A stretch of DNA of 21,606 bases, from NCBI GenBank assembly GCA_002304735.1, contig DBIU01000038.1, positions 1 to 21,606 of the forward strand. The letters run 5' to 3'. The notes beneath the pieces are model-generated. The model made no database searches, had not been told where the DNA came from, and worked only from the letters and a program-made list of their open reading frames with translations. Made by a program: the position numbers and the translations under genes. The DNA comes from Ruminococcaceae bacterium UBA794. Its GTDB lineage: Bacteria; Bacillota; Clostridia; Oscillospirales; Ruminococcaceae. Positions 1 to 8,128 of this stretch are shown piece after piece (position 1 is the stretch's first letter; every line of letters begins with the position of its first letter).

Positions 1-49
1 CCTAGCATCTGATATAAGTCATATACGAAATCCGCTCGTGTCCCGGTTT

Positions 50-1825
50 TCAGAGGCGACCTTTATTTACAATCGTAATACCAAGCTCCGCGAGCTGTTC
101 GTCCGAAACCTCGCCGGGCGCTTCGCTCATAAGCTCGGAAGCGTTCTGGACCTTCGGGAACGCGATTACGTCGCGCAGACTGTCGCAGCCGCACATAAGC
201 ATCGCAAGACGGTCAAGACCTATTCCCGCGCCGCCGTGAGGAGGAGCGGCATACTTGTACGCGTCAACGAGAAAGCCGAACTTCATCTGAATTTCCTCGT
301 CCGTCATTCCGAGCATCTCGAACATCTTCTGCTGAAGCTCGGGATTGTTTATTCTGATTGAGCCGGAAAGCAGCTCGACGCCGTTCAGAACGAGGTCGTA
401 GCACTTTGCGCGAACGCGTCCTTTGTCGCTTTCAAGGTAGGGAATATGCTCCTCAAGAGGCATTGTAAACGGGTGATGCATAGCCGCCCATTCGCCCTTT
501 TCATCATCATATTCAAAGAACGGGAACTCCGTTATCCACACAAAATTCCACTTTTCGGGAATGATATCGAGCTGTTTCGCAACTTTCAGACGGAGCGCGC
601 CGAGCGTCGGGAGAACAACCTTGTCCTTATCCGCGACAATAAGCGCAGCGTCGCCCTTTTCGCAGCCAAGCGCCGCGAGAATTTTCTCAAGCTCGCCCTC
701 TTTCATAAACTTTCCGAACGAGCAGGAGGGCGCTTCGTCAACCCAGCGAACGTATGCAAGACCCTTTGCGCCGATGCCCTTTGAGAACTCGGTGAGCTTG
801 TCCATTTCCTTGCGCGAGAGCTTCTCCGCGCCGTTTTTCGCAACAATACCGCGAACCGAGCCGCCGATTTCAAGCGCGTTCTTAAATACGACAAAATCAC
901 TGTCCTTAACGGTTTCGGAAAGGTCGGTAATCTCCATTTCAAAGCGCGTGTCGGGCTTGTCCGAGCCAAATCTGCTCATAGCCTCGTCATAGGTAAGGCG
1001 CGGCAGGGGAGTTTCGATATCAACGCTCAGAACGTTCTTGTAAAGACGCTTTATGAAGCCCTCAAGGCACTCGAGAATATCGTCCGTATCGACAAACGAC
1101 ATCTCAAGGTCAATCTGCGTAAATTCGGGCTGTCTGTCGGCGCGGAGGTCCTCGTCGCGGAAGCAGCGCGCAAGCTGAATATACTTGTCAAATCCCGAAA
1201 TCATCAAAAGCTGCTTGTACATCTGCGGCGATTGCGGAAGCGCGTAAAACTTTCCGTTGTGGATACGGGAAGGAACGATATAGTCGCGCGCGCCCTCGGG
1301 AGTGGACTTAATCATCATCGGCGTTTCAATCTCAAGGAAGCCGTTTTCATAGAAGTATTCTCTCGCACACTGCGCGATTTTGTGGCGCATAATGATATTA
1401 TCCTGAAGCGGCTTTCTTCTGAGGTCGAGATAGCGATATTTCAGCCTTAATTCCTCGTTTGTCTTTGAATTGCTGACAATCTCGAAAGGAGGGGTCTGCG
1501 CCTTTGACAAAATTCTCAGGTCGTCGGGGAGAATTTCAACGTTTCCCGTCTTAATCTCGCCGTTTACGCTCTCGCGTGCGCGAACCTTGCCCTTAACCAT
1601 AAGAACGTCCTCGGAACGCACGGTTTTCGCCTTTTCAAACACGGATTTCTCGGTTGTTTCGTCAAACGCAAGCTGTACTATTCCCGTTCTGTCGCGCAGG
1701 TCGATGAAGATAATTCCGCCCTTGTCGCGGACGCGCGCAACCCAGCCGCCAACCGTAACTTCGTTCATTTCAAGCTCAACTTCATTGCAATAGCAGGTTC
1801 TTTTCAGACCTTTCATAGTATCCAT
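50..1825 (-). CDS. aspS: Aspartyl-tRNA synthetase
   Basis: This class II aminoacyl-tRNA synthetase charges tRNA-Asp with aspartate in the cytoplasm. The 591 residues match the usual length of the long bacterial AspRS. The N-terminal ~110 residues look like the OB-fold anticodon-binding domain. Motif 2 begins at F222 (FRDEDLRADRQPEFTQ), a GAD-type insertion follows around residues 290-420, and motif 3 (GLDRL) is at 536-540. I chose the ATG at 1825 because an AAGGGG ribosome binding site lies 9 bases upstream of it; a second ATG at 1816 would be too far from that site. The gene has its own sigma-A promoter at 1871-1899 and about 40 bases of leader, with no room for a T-box. The gene stops 49 bases before the window edge and no terminator is visible there. 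Family recognition is certain; whether the enzyme is discriminating or also charges tRNA-Asn cannot be read from the sequence. Confidence 0.97.
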   Translation of the reverse strand: MDTMKGLKRTCYCNEVELEMNEVTVGGWVARVRDKGGIIFIDLRDRTGIVQLAFDETTEKSVFEKAKTVRSEDVLMVKGKVRARESVNGEIKTGNVEILPDDLRILSKAQTPPFEIVSNSKTNEELRLKYRYLDLRRKPLQDNIIMRHKIAQCAREYFYENGFLEIETPMMIKSTPEGARDYIVPSRIHNGKFYALPQSPQMYKQLLMISGFDKYIQLARCFRDEDLRADRQPEFTQIDLEMSFVDTDDILECLEGFIKRLYKNVLSVDIETPLPRLTYDEAMSRFGSDKPDTRFEMEITDLSETVKDSDFVVFKNALEIGGSVRGIVAKNGAEKLSRKEMDKLTEFSKGIGAKGLAYVRWVDEAPSCSFGKFMKEGELEKILAALGCEKGDAALIVADKDKVVLPTLGALRLKVAKQLDIIPEKWNFVWITEFPFFEYDDEKGEWAAMHHPFTMPLEEHIPYLESDKGRVRAKCYDLVLNGVELLSGSIRINNPELQQKMFEMLGMTDEEIQMKFGFLVDAYKYAAPPHGGAGIGLDRLAMLMCGCDSLRDVIAFPKVQNASELMSEAPGEVSDEQLAELGITIVNKGRL

Positions 1826-1870
1826 ATTATTTTACCCCTTATAAAATAAGAATTTTTTACATATCAAGTT

Positions 1871-1899
1871 ATTATAACACTTTTTTAATGTATTTTCAA
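1871..1899 (-). promoter_or_regulatory. Sigma-A promoter of aspS
   Basis: On the minus strand, -35 TTGAAA (1894-1899) and -10 TATAAT (1871-1876) are separated by 17 bp. The predicted transcription start near 1864 leaves a leader of about 40 nt. It is divergent from the promoter at 1940-1968. Confidence 0.75.
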
Positions 1900-1939
1900 G
1901 GGGAAAACTCAAAAAAATGATGAAAATGACAAATGCCCA

Positions 1940-1968
1940 TTGACAAAAAATAGTTTGCGTGTTATAAT
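1940..1968 (+). promoter_or_regulatory. Sigma-A promoter of the zinc-ribbon membrane protein gene
   Basis: A perfect -35 TTGACA (1940-1945) and a perfect -10 TATAAT (1963-1968) are 17 bp apart, which predicts strong constitutive transcription of the gene at 2022. Confidence 0.8.
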
Positions 1969-2021
1969 AAAAATGGATTTATCCTATTATTGTAAAAAAA
2001 GACTTTTTAGGAGGTTTACTT

Positions 2022-2531
2022 ATGAAATCACTCTGGAGAAAAATCGGATTTATTCTTGCTTGGTGCATTCTTGTTCTCGGACTTACGGGCGCAATTGTCG
2101 GCGCGGCAACCGGAAGAACATTCTATCTTTTCTGCGAAATCTTTGTTCCCGCGCTGTTTTTCTTCACTTTCCTTATGGTTTATCTCGAGCATACAAACAA
2201 CGTTGAAATGCGCGTTGACCAGACTTACCGCAAGGAAAACAAGCTGCCTCAGCTTCCCGAAAACGCATATTCAAACATTCCCAACTTCGTTTCAACCGCA
2301 ACACAGCCGGCGCCCGCTTATCAGCAGCCTGTTCAGCCGCAGTATCAGCAGCCTGTTCAGTTCCAGCAGCCCGCTCCCGCGCCTGTTCAGCAGCCTGCGC
2401 CCGCTCCCGCTCCCGTTCCTCAGCCTGCGCCCGCTCCCGCTCAGGAAGCGCAGTGGACTTGCACAAAGTGCGGCACTTTGAACAACCCCACCGCAAACTT
2501 CTGCAAGGGCTGCGGCAACAAGAAGGGTTAA
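2022..2531 (+). CDS. Small membrane protein with low-complexity linker and C-terminal zinc ribbon
   Basis: I do not recognise a specific family. The 169-residue protein has two predicted membrane segments (about residues 8-30 and 34-57), then a long linker (about 90-140) made almost entirely of proline, glutamine and alanine with repeated QQPVQ and PAPAP units. It ends in a four-cysteine zinc ribbon with C147, C150, C161 and C164 (CTKCG and CKGCG). This layout suggests a membrane anchor displaying a zinc ribbon on a flexible tether, probably in the cytoplasm, but the function is unknown. An ideal AGGAGG site (2009-2014) precedes the ATG. The gene is monocistronic: a perfect promoter stands upstream and a strong terminator directly downstream. 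That it is a real gene is very likely; only the domain architecture is supported. Confidence 0.85.
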   Translation: MKSLWRKIGFILAWCILVLGLTGAIVGAATGRTFYLFCEIFVPALFFFTFLMVYLEHTNNVEMRVDQTYRKENKLPQLPENAYSNIPNFVSTATQPAPAYQQPVQPQYQQPVQFQQPAPAPVQQPAPAPAPVPQPAPAPAQEAQWTCTKCGTLNNPTANFCKGCGNKKG

Positions 2532-2550
2532 TCTTAACTTAAATAAACCA

Positions 2551-2579
2551 AACTCCCCCGAAAATCGGGGGAGTTTTTT
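2551..2579 (+). terminator. Rho-independent terminator
   Basis: A 10-bp stem (AACTCCCCCG / CGGGGGAGTT) with a 5-base loop is followed by TTTTTT. It ends the gene at 2022-2531 and may also slow transcription arriving from the convergent gene at 2600. Confidence 0.9.
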
Positions 2580-2599
2580 GTCATAGCCTTCAACACGCG

Positions 2600-3196
2600 T
2601 TATTCCTTATAAAAGGCTGCGGCGAATTGTTCAAGAAGATTGACCGTGCCATCGATACCGAGAGCGGAGCTGTCGATACAGATATGATAATTCTGCGGCT
2701 GTCCCCAGCGTCTGTCGGTGTAATAGTTGTAGTAAGAGGTGCGCTGCTTGTCGATACGCTTAACGTAGTCCTCCGCGTGCTTTTCCTCAATACCGTAAAC
2801 CTCAATTGCGCGCTTTACGCGAGCCTCGATAGGCGCGGTTATGAACACGTTGACGACGTTTTTGAAGTCGCGCAGGGCGTAATCCGCGCATCTGCCGATA
2901 ATTACGCAGGAATGTTCGGAAGCAAGCTTTCGCTCGGCATTGAGCGTTGCGAAGAAAAGCGAGTCGTCAAACGGCACGCCGCCCTGTCCATAGGTCGTCG
3001 AAAGGAGATAGAGGAAGCTGTTCGTGCGCTTTTCGTCGTTTTCGACAAAGTGACTTTCGTGGATACCGCTCGCTTTCGCCGCTTCTTCAAGAAGCCTGTG
3101 GTCGCAGAACTCCGCGCCGAGCTTTGCCGCCAGCTTCTCTCCGACCTCGCGCCCGCCGCTTGCGTATTGCCTTGAAATAGTAATAACCTTATTCAT
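2600..3196 (-). CDS. Cytidylate kinase-like family NTPase
   Basis: The 198-residue protein belongs to the cytidylate-kinase-like group of P-loop proteins that are common and mostly uncharacterised in Clostridia. It starts MNKVITISRQYASGGREVGE: the ISRxYxSGGREVG segment (residues 6-18) corresponds to the family's P-loop, and the fold continues through a CVIIGRCADYAL segment typical of the core. The presumed activity is phosphoryl transfer, but the true substrate in this family is unknown and it should not be equated with Cmk. I chose the ATG at 3196 because an AGGGGG site lies 8 bases upstream and homologues start here. The open frame continues upstream to 3457, but that stretch is AT-rich and contains the promoter. 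The gene is monocistronic. Confidence 0.85.
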   Translation of the reverse strand: MNKVITISRQYASGGREVGEKLAAKLGAEFCDHRLLEEAAKASGIHESHFVENDEKRTNSFLYLLSTTYGQGGVPFDDSLFFATLNAERKLASEHSCVIIGRCADYALRDFKNVVNVFITAPIEARVKRAIEVYGIEEKHAEDYVKRIDKQRTSYYNYYTDRRWGQPQNYHICIDSSALGIDGTVNLLEQFAAAFYKE

Positions 3197-3229
3197 AGAA
3201 ACAACCCCCTTTGTGATTTTTCTGATTAT

Positions 3230-3258
3230 ATTGTACCATATTATTTTCATTTTGTCGA
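3230..3258 (-). promoter_or_regulatory. Sigma-A promoter of the cytidylate-kinase-like gene
   Basis: Minus strand -35 TCGACA (3253-3258), 17-bp spacer, -10 TACAAT (3230-3235). It lies inside the upstream extension of the open frame, which supports the start at 3196. Confidence 0.65.
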
Positions 3259-3425
3259 TAAATTTAACAATATTTCTTATAATTTTTACGATTTTTTGTA
3301 ACATTAAACAATTTTTTATTCTGAATTTTTGACAAATCGCTTTATAATCAAAAGTTCCTGCAAAATTTCTAAAAATATTTCGAGAAAAATCCTCAAACCC
3401 CCTATACTTTTTCAAAAAAATCCTG

Positions 3426-3431
3426 TATAAT
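3426..3431 (+). promoter_or_regulatory. Candidate -10 box for the Na/Pi symporter gene
   Basis: A perfect TATAAT stands 62 bases before the start codon, but the matching -35 position (3403-3408, TATACT) is poor. Either the promoter is weak or it depends on an activator. The region 3259-3480 is otherwise AT-rich with nothing else recognisable. Confidence 0.35.
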
Positions 3432-3492
3432 AAATATGTATGGAAAAGAATTGACAAAAATGAGAAGATGAAAAAATACAGGAGTATTTGAT

Positions 3493-5256
3493 ATGAGTTT
3501 TCAGGATTTGCTTGGAATGTTGGGCGGACTCGCGGTATTTATGTTTGGTATGCACACGCTCAGCGGCGCATTGGAAAAGCTTGCGGGCGGACGCATAGAA
3601 TCGCTGCTCGAAAAAATGACCTCGAACCCCATAAAGGGCGTTGGTCTGGGCGCGCTTGTAACCGCGCTTATTCAGTCGTCGGCGGCGACGACGGTTATGC
3701 TTGTCGGCTTCGTTAACTCGGGACTTATGAAGCTTTCGCAGGTTATCGGCGTCATTATGGGCGCAAATATCGGCACGACGGCGACGGCTTGGCTCGTCAG
3801 CCTTTCGTCTGTCGAGGGCAGCGGCAGCATCGTTTCGCAGATTTTCAGCGTAAGTACGTTCACGACGCTTCTCGCAATCTTTGGAATTATTCTCGCAATG
3901 TTTACCAAATCCGACAAAAAACGCACCGTCGGCACGATTATGGTCGGCTTCGCGCTTTTGATGTTCGGAATGGACCAGATGTCCACGGCGGCCGAGGGTC
4001 TGAAAGACAACGAGCAGTTTACGAGCATTATGACAATGTTCTCAAATCCCATTCTCGGCGTTCTCGCGGGAGCGCTGCTCACGGCTGTTCTCCAGTCGTC
4101 GTCGGTTTCAATCGGTATTCTTCAGTCTATTTCAAACAAAACCGGCACGGTTACTTACTCAATAGCATTGCCGATTATTCTCGGTCAGAACATCGGCTCG
4201 TGCGTAACGGCGCTCCTTTCCTCAATCGGCGCGAACAAGTCCGCAAAGCGCGTTGCAATCGTACATCTTTACTTCAATATAATCGGAACGTTTGTGTTCC
4301 TTGCGCTGTTCTATCTTGTAAACGCGTTTGTCGACCTTCCGTTTATGAGCGGACAGCTTAACGCCGTCGGTATCGCGACAATTCACACCTGCTTTAACGT
4401 TCTCGCGACGGCACTGTTCCTGCCGTTTACAAAGCAGCTCGAGAAGCTCGCCTGTCTTACAATCCGCGACAAGCCCGGAGAAGCTTCAACGGAAACGCCT
4501 ATACTCGACAAGCGCTTCCTCAATACTCCCTCAATCGCAATCGAACAGTGCAAGAACGCAGCCTACAAAATGGCGACGCTCACGCAGGAAACTCTGCTGA
4601 AATCGCTCGGTCTTGTCAGCGAATACGACCCGAAAATTGCGCAGGAAGTCGTGGATAACGAGAACACGATTGATATTTACGAGGACAAAATCGGCTCGTA
4701 TATCCTGCAAGTCGCTTCAAAGGACCTTTCGGTAAGCGACAGCCAAGTCGTTTCCAACCTGCTTCACACAATCGGCGACCTCGAGCGTATCTCCGACCAC
4801 GCAGTCAACATCAAGGAAGCCGCCGAGGAAATGCACACGAAGAAAATCCACTTCTCCGAAGCCGCGAAAAAGGAAATCGACGTTATGACAAGCGCGCTCA
4901 AGGAAATACTTAATATGTCGATTAAGTCGTTTATGACCTCCGATATCGCCCTCGCAAAGGAAGTCGAACCCCTTGAGGACGTTATTGATACGCTTCGCAC
5001 CGAGCTTAAAAATCGCCACATCGAGCGGCTTCGCGAAGGTATCTGCACAATCGAACTCGGCTTCATTCTTCAAGATTTGCTCACGAATTTTGAGAGAGTT
5101 TCGGACCACTGCTCAAATATCGCTGTCTGCCTTATTCAAATTCGGGAAAACAGCCTCGATACTCACGAATATATCAACGAACTCAAAAAGCTCGATAAAT
5201 CCGAGTTTATGGACGAATTTAACGACTATAAGGCTAAATACGTCCTGCCGGATTAA
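3493..5256 (+). CDS. Na+/phosphate symporter family protein with C-terminal PhoU-like domain
   Basis: This inner-membrane protein is expected to take up inorganic phosphate coupled to Na+. The N-terminal ~330 residues hold the two inverted Na/Pi-cotransporter repeats, each marked by the family's QSS signature (QSSAATT at 61-67 and QSSSVS at 201-206), within a chain of hydrophobic segments. Residues ~350-570 form a PhoU-like helical domain with two matching halves (ISDHAVNIKEAAEEM and VSDHCSNIAVC). PhoU domains bind metal clusters and regulate phosphate transport in other systems. At 587 residues it is typical for this fusion in Firmicutes. An AGGAG site precedes the ATG. The gene is alone between its own leader and a terminator. 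I see no Pho box, so phosphate control is not shown. Family assignment is secure; the exact substrate is inferred. Confidence 0.93.
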   Translation: MSFQDLLGMLGGLAVFMFGMHTLSGALEKLAGGRIESLLEKMTSNPIKGVGLGALVTALIQSSAATTVMLVGFVNSGLMKLSQVIGVIMGANIGTTATAWLVSLSSVEGSGSIVSQIFSVSTFTTLLAIFGIILAMFTKSDKKRTVGTIMVGFALLMFGMDQMSTAAEGLKDNEQFTSIMTMFSNPILGVLAGALLTAVLQSSSVSIGILQSISNKTGTVTYSIALPIILGQNIGSCVTALLSSIGANKSAKRVAIVHLYFNIIGTFVFLALFYLVNAFVDLPFMSGQLNAVGIATIHTCFNVLATALFLPFTKQLEKLACLTIRDKPGEASTETPILDKRFLNTPSIAIEQCKNAAYKMATLTQETLLKSLGLVSEYDPKIAQEVVDNENTIDIYEDKIGSYILQVASKDLSVSDSQVVSNLLHTIGDLERISDHAVNIKEAAEEMHTKKIHFSEAAKKEIDVMTSALKEILNMSIKSFMTSDIALAKEVEPLEDVIDTLRTELKNRHIERLREGICTIELGFILQDLLTNFERVSDHCSNIAVCLIQIRENSLDTHEYINELKKLDKSEFMDEFNDYKAKYVLPD

Positions 5257-5281
5257 GGTCTAAATTCACAGTGAAAATAAC

Positions 5282-5314
5282 AAAACGGGAGAACCACAAA
5301 TTCTCCCGTTTTTT
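5282..5314 (+). terminator. Rho-independent terminator, probably bidirectional
   Basis: A 12-bp perfect stem (5282-5293 with 5301-5312) with loop CCACAAA is followed by T residues. It lies between the convergent symporter gene and recR; on the minus strand the stem is also followed by a T-rich run. Confidence 0.9.
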
Positions 5315-5363
5315 CGTATTAACAAGCGAACCGAGCGCGAAACATTCCCCGTGCGGCGGGCTG

Positions 5364-5960
5364 TTACAGCTCGTTTCTGTTTTCAAGCGCCTTTACAAGG
5401 GTAACATTATCCGCAAATTCAAGCGCCGAGCCTGCCGGCAGTCCGTAAGCGAGCCGCGTAACCTTAATCCCAAGCGGTTTTATAAGGCGGCTGATATACA
5501 TAGCGGTCGCTTCGCCCTCGACGGTGGGGTTGGTTGCCATAATGACTTCTTTCACGTCCGAAAGCCGCGCGAGAAGCTCTTTGATTTTGAGGTCCTCGGC
5601 GGTGATACCGTCCATCGGCGACAGAAGCCCGTGAAGAACGTGATAAAGCCCCTCGTAGCCGCCCGCCCGCTCGAACGCGGAAACGTCCTTTGGCGACTCC
5701 ACAACGCACACAACGCTTTTATCGCGGTTATCGTCGGAGCAGATTTCGCAGACATCGCGCTCTGTGAAATTTTGGCAGCACGAACAAAGCTTTACGCTCT
5801 TTCTCGCCTTGACAAGATTGTCCGCGATTTCGCAGACCTCGTTTTCGGGAAGATTAAGCAGATAATAAGCAAGTCTTTGGGCGGTTTTTATGCCGATGCC
5901 GGGCAGCTTTGCGAACTGTTCCGCCGCAAGCGCAAGCGGAAGAGAAACAAATTCCGACAT
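5364..5960 (-). CDS. recR: Recombination mediator protein RecR
   Basis: RecR works with RecF and RecO to load RecA onto SSB-covered single-stranded DNA during gap repair. The 198-residue length is standard. The N-terminal helix-hairpin-helix motif (LPGIGIKTAQRLAYYLL) is at 19-35. A four-cysteine zinc finger (C59, C62, C71, C74) is followed by a Toprim domain that opens with VVESPKD and contains the conserved HVLHGLLSPMDG segment. It is the last gene of the SRP RNA-dnaX-ybaB-recR cluster, with only 2 bases between ybaB and recR, so it is co-transcribed and probably translationally coupled. Nothing is missing. Confidence 0.97.
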   Translation of the reverse strand: MSEFVSLPLALAAEQFAKLPGIGIKTAQRLAYYLLNLPENEVCEIADNLVKARKSVKLCSCCQNFTERDVCEICSDDNRDKSVVCVVESPKDVSAFERAGGYEGLYHVLHGLLSPMDGITAEDLKIKELLARLSDVKEVIMATNPTVEGEATAMYISRLIKPLGIKVTRLAYGLPAGSALEFADNVTLVKALENRNEL

Positions 5961-5962
5961 TA

Positions 5963-6310
5963 TCAGAACAGACCGGGCATAGAAACGCCGCCGGTTACTT
6001 TAGACATTTCCTCGGTGCTGTAATCCTCGATTTCGGCGATGATTTCGTTAACGCCGCTGATGATGAGGTCCTGAAGCATCTCGATATCCTCGGGGTCAAC
6101 GACCTCGGGCTTTAAGGTAACGGACTTGAGCTTCTTGTCGCCTGTCATAACAAGCTCCATAGCGCCGCCGCCAACCTGCTTCGTGAACTCCTTCGCTTCA
6201 AGCTCCTCTTGAACGCGGGCGATATCCTCCTGCATTTTCTGAGCTTTTCTGACCATCTGGTTCATATTTGCTCCGGAATTTTGATATCCTGCGGGAAGTC
6301 TTGATTTCAT
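5963..6310 (-). CDS. YbaB/EbfC family nucleoid-associated protein
   Basis: Members of this family are small dimeric DNA-binding proteins, nearly always encoded between dnaX and recR, and are thought to organise the nucleoid. This one has 115 residues. The helical N-terminal part contains MVRKAQKMQEDIARVQEEL and the C-terminal half has the characteristic strand pair and terminal helix. It is slightly longer than average because of a ~17-residue N-terminal leader before MNQMVRKAQ. The start at 6310 is supported by an AGAGG site; an internal ATG around 6265 (the MNQM residue) is an alternative. It follows dnaX by 12 bases and precedes recR by 2. Confidence 0.92.
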   Translation of the reverse strand: MKSRLPAGYQNSGANMNQMVRKAQKMQEDIARVQEELEAKEFTKQVGGGAMELVMTGDKKLKSVTLKPEVVDPEDIEMLQDLIISGVNEIIAEIEDYSTEEMSKVTGGVSMPGLF

Positions 6311-6322
6311 AATATTTTCCTC

Positions 6323-8107
6323 TCATTCTTGTTTAATTTCAATTCCAAGCTGCCGCGCTTTATTCAGCAGCTTGTCAATTTCACTTTGATTATCCGCCGT
6401 TTCCGCGTCGGAAAGAGCTTCTTTCTCGATTTTAACGGCGATTTCAAGCCCCAGCGCCTTTGCTATTTCCGCTCGGAACGCGTCAAGCTCCTCGTTTTTG
6501 ACGTTATTCACGAGCATATTGTTTGACGAACGAATAACAAGCGTTCCGTTCTCAATCTCGGCTTTCGAGCCGCCAAGCATAGTCGCGGTCATAATATCGC
6601 ACTTCGCGATTGCGCTCTGCCATTCCTCCTGCGTAATTTTGTCGGGAACGGAGGCTTTTTTCTCGTCAGCGGCGGGATTGTCGCTTTCGGGAATTTCGTT
6701 TCTTTCCTCAATCGGCTCAGCCGCTTTTTCCTCAATAACGTCGGGAACGGGCGGCGCAGGTTCAGCCGCGGGAACAGCTTCAGCCGCTTTTTCCTCAATA
6801 ACATCGGGAACGGGCGGCGCAGGCGGCTCGGGTATCGGCGCGCTTTCTTCGCTTTCGACAAGCTTCGCCGTTTCCTCGCCGAGCGCCCTCATTCGGCTGA
6901 GATTATTCAGACTTTCGCGGGACATTTTCTCGGGCGGCGTCGGAACAAATTCCTCTTTCGGAAGCTCCTTGACGCGCATTTCGGGCTTTATGCTCACCGT
7001 TCTTGCGGGAGCGCCCGCGTCTGCGCCAAGTCCCAGACACATCTTCACGAAGCACATCTCCGCGAGAATTTTCCGTCCGCGCGTTTTTCCGATATTATCC
7101 GCGCACTGCCTCATCAAATTCATACAGCGCAGAATATCGCCGAGCGAGTACGCTTCCGCAGCGGCTTTGATATCCCCGATATCCGAGGGCAGCGCCGTCA
7201 GCAAATCAACGTCCGAGGGCGCGGTTTTGTATATCATAATATCGCGGAAGCGCTCGGAAAGGTCGTCAATAATCAGAGCGGGGTCTTTCGAGCGGCTGTA
7301 AAGCTCCGAAAGCAGCCTTATACAGCCCGCCGCGTCCTGTTCCGCTATCATTTTCGTAAACGCCGTGAGATGCGACGTTTCCGCAACTCCCGCGCACCTT
7401 CTCACAATCTCGCTTGTGACGTGCTTGTCCGCAGAAGCGCAGCGGTCGAGAATCGACAAAGCGTCGCGCATTCCGCCGTCAGACAGCCTTGAAATAAGCT
7501 CCGCCGCGTCGCTGTCGAGGGTAATTCCCTCCTCGTTTGCCGCAAAAAACAGCCTTTTTGCGCTCTGCGCAGGGTCAATTCTCCTAAATTCAAACCTCTG
7601 ACACCGCGAAACAATCGTCGCGGGGACTTTCTGAAGCTCGGTCGTCGCGAGAATAAACTTAACGTGGGGCGGCGGCTCCTCAAGCGTTTTCAGAAGCGCG
7701 TTGAACGCCGCGGGCGACAGCATATGAACCTCGTCGATTATATAAACCCTGTATTTGCACGAAACGGGCGTGTAATTCACCTCGTCGCGGAGCTGTCGAA
7801 CATCGTCAACGCCGTTGTTTGAAGCCGCGTCCATTTCAACGATATCGGTCGCCGAGCCGTCCAGTATTTCCTTGCAGCGGTCGCACTCAAGGCAGGGATT
7901 TCCGTCCTTTGGATTAAGGCAGTTCACCGCCATTGCGAGGATTTTCGCGCAGGTTGTCTTTCCCGTGCCGCGCGAACCCGTGAAAAGGTAAGCGTGACCC
8001 ACGGAACCGCTTTTTATCTGATTTTTCAGCGTCGTGGTGATAGGCTCCTGCGAAATAACGTCGTCAAACGTTCTCGGACGATATTTTCTGTATAAAGCAA
8101 GATACAT
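6323..8107 (-). CDS. dnaX: DNA polymerase III subunits gamma/tau
   Basis: DnaX is the motor of the clamp loader that places the sliding clamp at primer termini. The N-terminal third is a canonical AAA+ domain: Walker A GSRGTGKTT near residue 45, a zinc-binding cluster (C..CLECDRC) near 64-79, Walker B IIDEVH and the sensor-1 region ATTELQKVP. The middle contains an acidic, proline-rich linker with a duplicated PPVPDVIEEKAAE unit (see the repeat at 6717-6823), and the C-terminal ~120 residues are the tau-like polymerase-binding part. I chose the ATG at 8107, with GGCGG/GGTGG just upstream; a TTG directly before it (8110) is possible but less likely. No clear slippery site for a separate gamma form was found. 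It follows the small anchored protein gene by about 20 bases. Confidence 0.96.
   Translation of the reverse strand: MYLALYRKYRPRTFDDVISQEPITTTLKNQIKSGSVGHAYLFTGSRGTGKTTCAKILAMAVNCLNPKDGNPCLECDRCKEILDGSATDIVEMDAASNNGVDDVRQLRDEVNYTPVSCKYRVYIIDEVHMLSPAAFNALLKTLEEPPPHVKFILATTELQKVPATIVSRCQRFEFRRIDPAQSAKRLFFAANEEGITLDSDAAELISRLSDGGMRDALSILDRCASADKHVTSEIVRRCAGVAETSHLTAFTKMIAEQDAAGCIRLLSELYSRSKDPALIIDDLSERFRDIMIYKTAPSDVDLLTALPSDIGDIKAAAEAYSLGDILRCMNLMRQCADNIGKTRGRKILAEMCFVKMCLGLGADAGAPARTVSIKPEMRVKELPKEEFVPTPPEKMSRESLNNLSRMRALGEETAKLVESEESAPIPEPPAPPVPDVIEEKAAEAVPAAEPAPPVPDVIEEKAAEPIEERNEIPESDNPAADEKKASVPDKITQEEWQSAIAKCDIMTATMLGGSKAEIENGTLVIRSSNNMLVNNVKNEELDAFRAEIAKALGLEIAVKIEKEALSDAETADNQSEIDKLLNKARQLGIEIKQE
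6717..6823 (-). repeat. 63-bp-period tandem duplication inside dnaX
   Basis: Two 44-bp units (6717-6760 and 6780-6823) differ at one base and lie 63 bp (21 codons) apart. Each encodes the same PPVPDVIEEKAAE stretch in the linker of DnaX. The near-identity at silent positions indicates a recent in-frame duplication. Confidence 0.9.
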
Positions 8108-8128
8108 CAACCCACCGCCGTTCTTTTA

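Noticed and set aside
1826..1900. T-box leader upstream of aspS
   Set aside because: The predicted leader is only about 40 nt and has no T-box sequence or specifier stem.
3197..3457. N-terminal extension of the cytidylate-kinase-like protein
   Set aside because: The extension is AT-rich, contains the promoter at 3230-3258 and lacks family similarity; the ribosome binding site favours 3196.
6640..6665. A possible dnaX frameshift site (a run of six A on the minus strand)
   Set aside because: In the reading frame the run is AAA AAA G, not the A AAA AAG heptamer of E. coli, no quick stop follows in the -1 frame and no strong stem-loop is apparent.
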